This document shows, in pieces, positions 21,833 to 21,905 of a DNA stretch of 21,905 nucleotides; position 1 is the first letter of the stretch, and every line of letters begins with the position of its first letter. The stretch comes from CANJDH01 sp031430015. GTDB lineage: Bacteria; Pseudomonadota; Gammaproteobacteria; Burkholderiales; JAEUOS01. The position numbers were made by a program, and so were the translations under genes. The notes beneath the pieces are model-generated. The model was not told the origin of the DNA, did no database searches, and saw only the letters and a list, made by a program, of their open reading frames with translations. Where the stretch lies: contig JANPAR010000160.1 in assembly GCA_031430015.1 (NCBI GenBank), positions 1 through 21,905 of the forward strand, given 5' to 3'.

Positions 21833-21905
21833 GGCACATTGAGAATGCCCGCATGACTGCCGTCGGCATGCAGGGCCGAGGCGCGAATGCCAGGCCGATC
21901 GGACG
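21829..21905 (-). pseudogene. fabH: Internal fabH segment in inverted orientation
   Basis: Read on the minus strand from 21903, the open frame gives RPGIRASALHADGSHAG then ILNVPG. This matches the region around residues 205-230 of FabH (E. coli EPGIISTHLHADGSYGELL). It lies head-on against the fabH start. The junction is at TGCCGGGCA (21828-21836), a 9-nt quasi-palindrome. Confidence 0.85.

Overview
The window looks like a chromosomal stretch of a GC-rich betaproteobacterium (Burkholderiales-like). The grounds are the hscB-hscA-fdx-iscX tail of an isc operon, the maf / yceD-rpmF-plsX-fabH block, and protein sequences of betaproteobacterial type. Genus cannot be fixed from sequence alone. The window opens inside hscB and closes inside an abnormal fabH, so it may be a whole contig.

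Layout. 1-2499 (+): end of the Fe-S cluster assembly operon. 2634-4594 (-): an EamA-type permease and a glycine-zipper envelope protein with a clear intrinsic terminator. 4739-5842 (+): a secreted PQQ-type sugar dehydrogenase. 5859-5918: a 20-codon relic of a methyltransferase gene. 6046-7164 (-): a secreted HSL-type esterase. 7233-9330: an AT-richer accessory patch with three genes in one orientation (small secreted Cys protein, PD-(D/E)XK-like nuclease, HNH nuclease). They are separated and bounded by inverted repeats and 57-58 nt elements placed like integron attC sites. No integrase is present. 9314-9637 is non-coding and carries strong hairpins. 9638-10818 (-): a translationally coupled Cys-cluster protein and methyltransferase.

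10898-18020 is the metabolic core. A minus-strand operon fabI-fdrA(allF)-carbamate kinase(allK)-DUF2877(allH)-DUF1116(allG) is divergent from a ureidoglycine-glyoxylate aminotransferase gene. Together they can turn the purine-derived ureidoglycine into oxalurate, phosphorolyse oxalurate to oxamate and carbamoyl phosphate, and recover ATP. The housekeeping gene fabI sits 3 nt upstream of fdrA. The divergent region holds a spaced TGTATAC repeat that looks like a GntR-type operator.

18009-21905: an RsmI-like methyltransferase and maf (-), then a strong sigma70 promoter that runs at once into a terminator-like hairpin, then yceD-rpmF-plsX (+). The last 115 bases hold the true start of fabH, then at a 9-nt quasi-palindrome flip into an internal part of fabH on the opposite strand. 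This is either an inversion or a fold-back chimera at the contig end.

The observations most worth a second look are the possible integrase-less cassette array (7233-9330), the oxalurate/ATP locus with its captured fabI, the fabH fold-back, and the hairpin at the start of the yceD-rpmF transcript.
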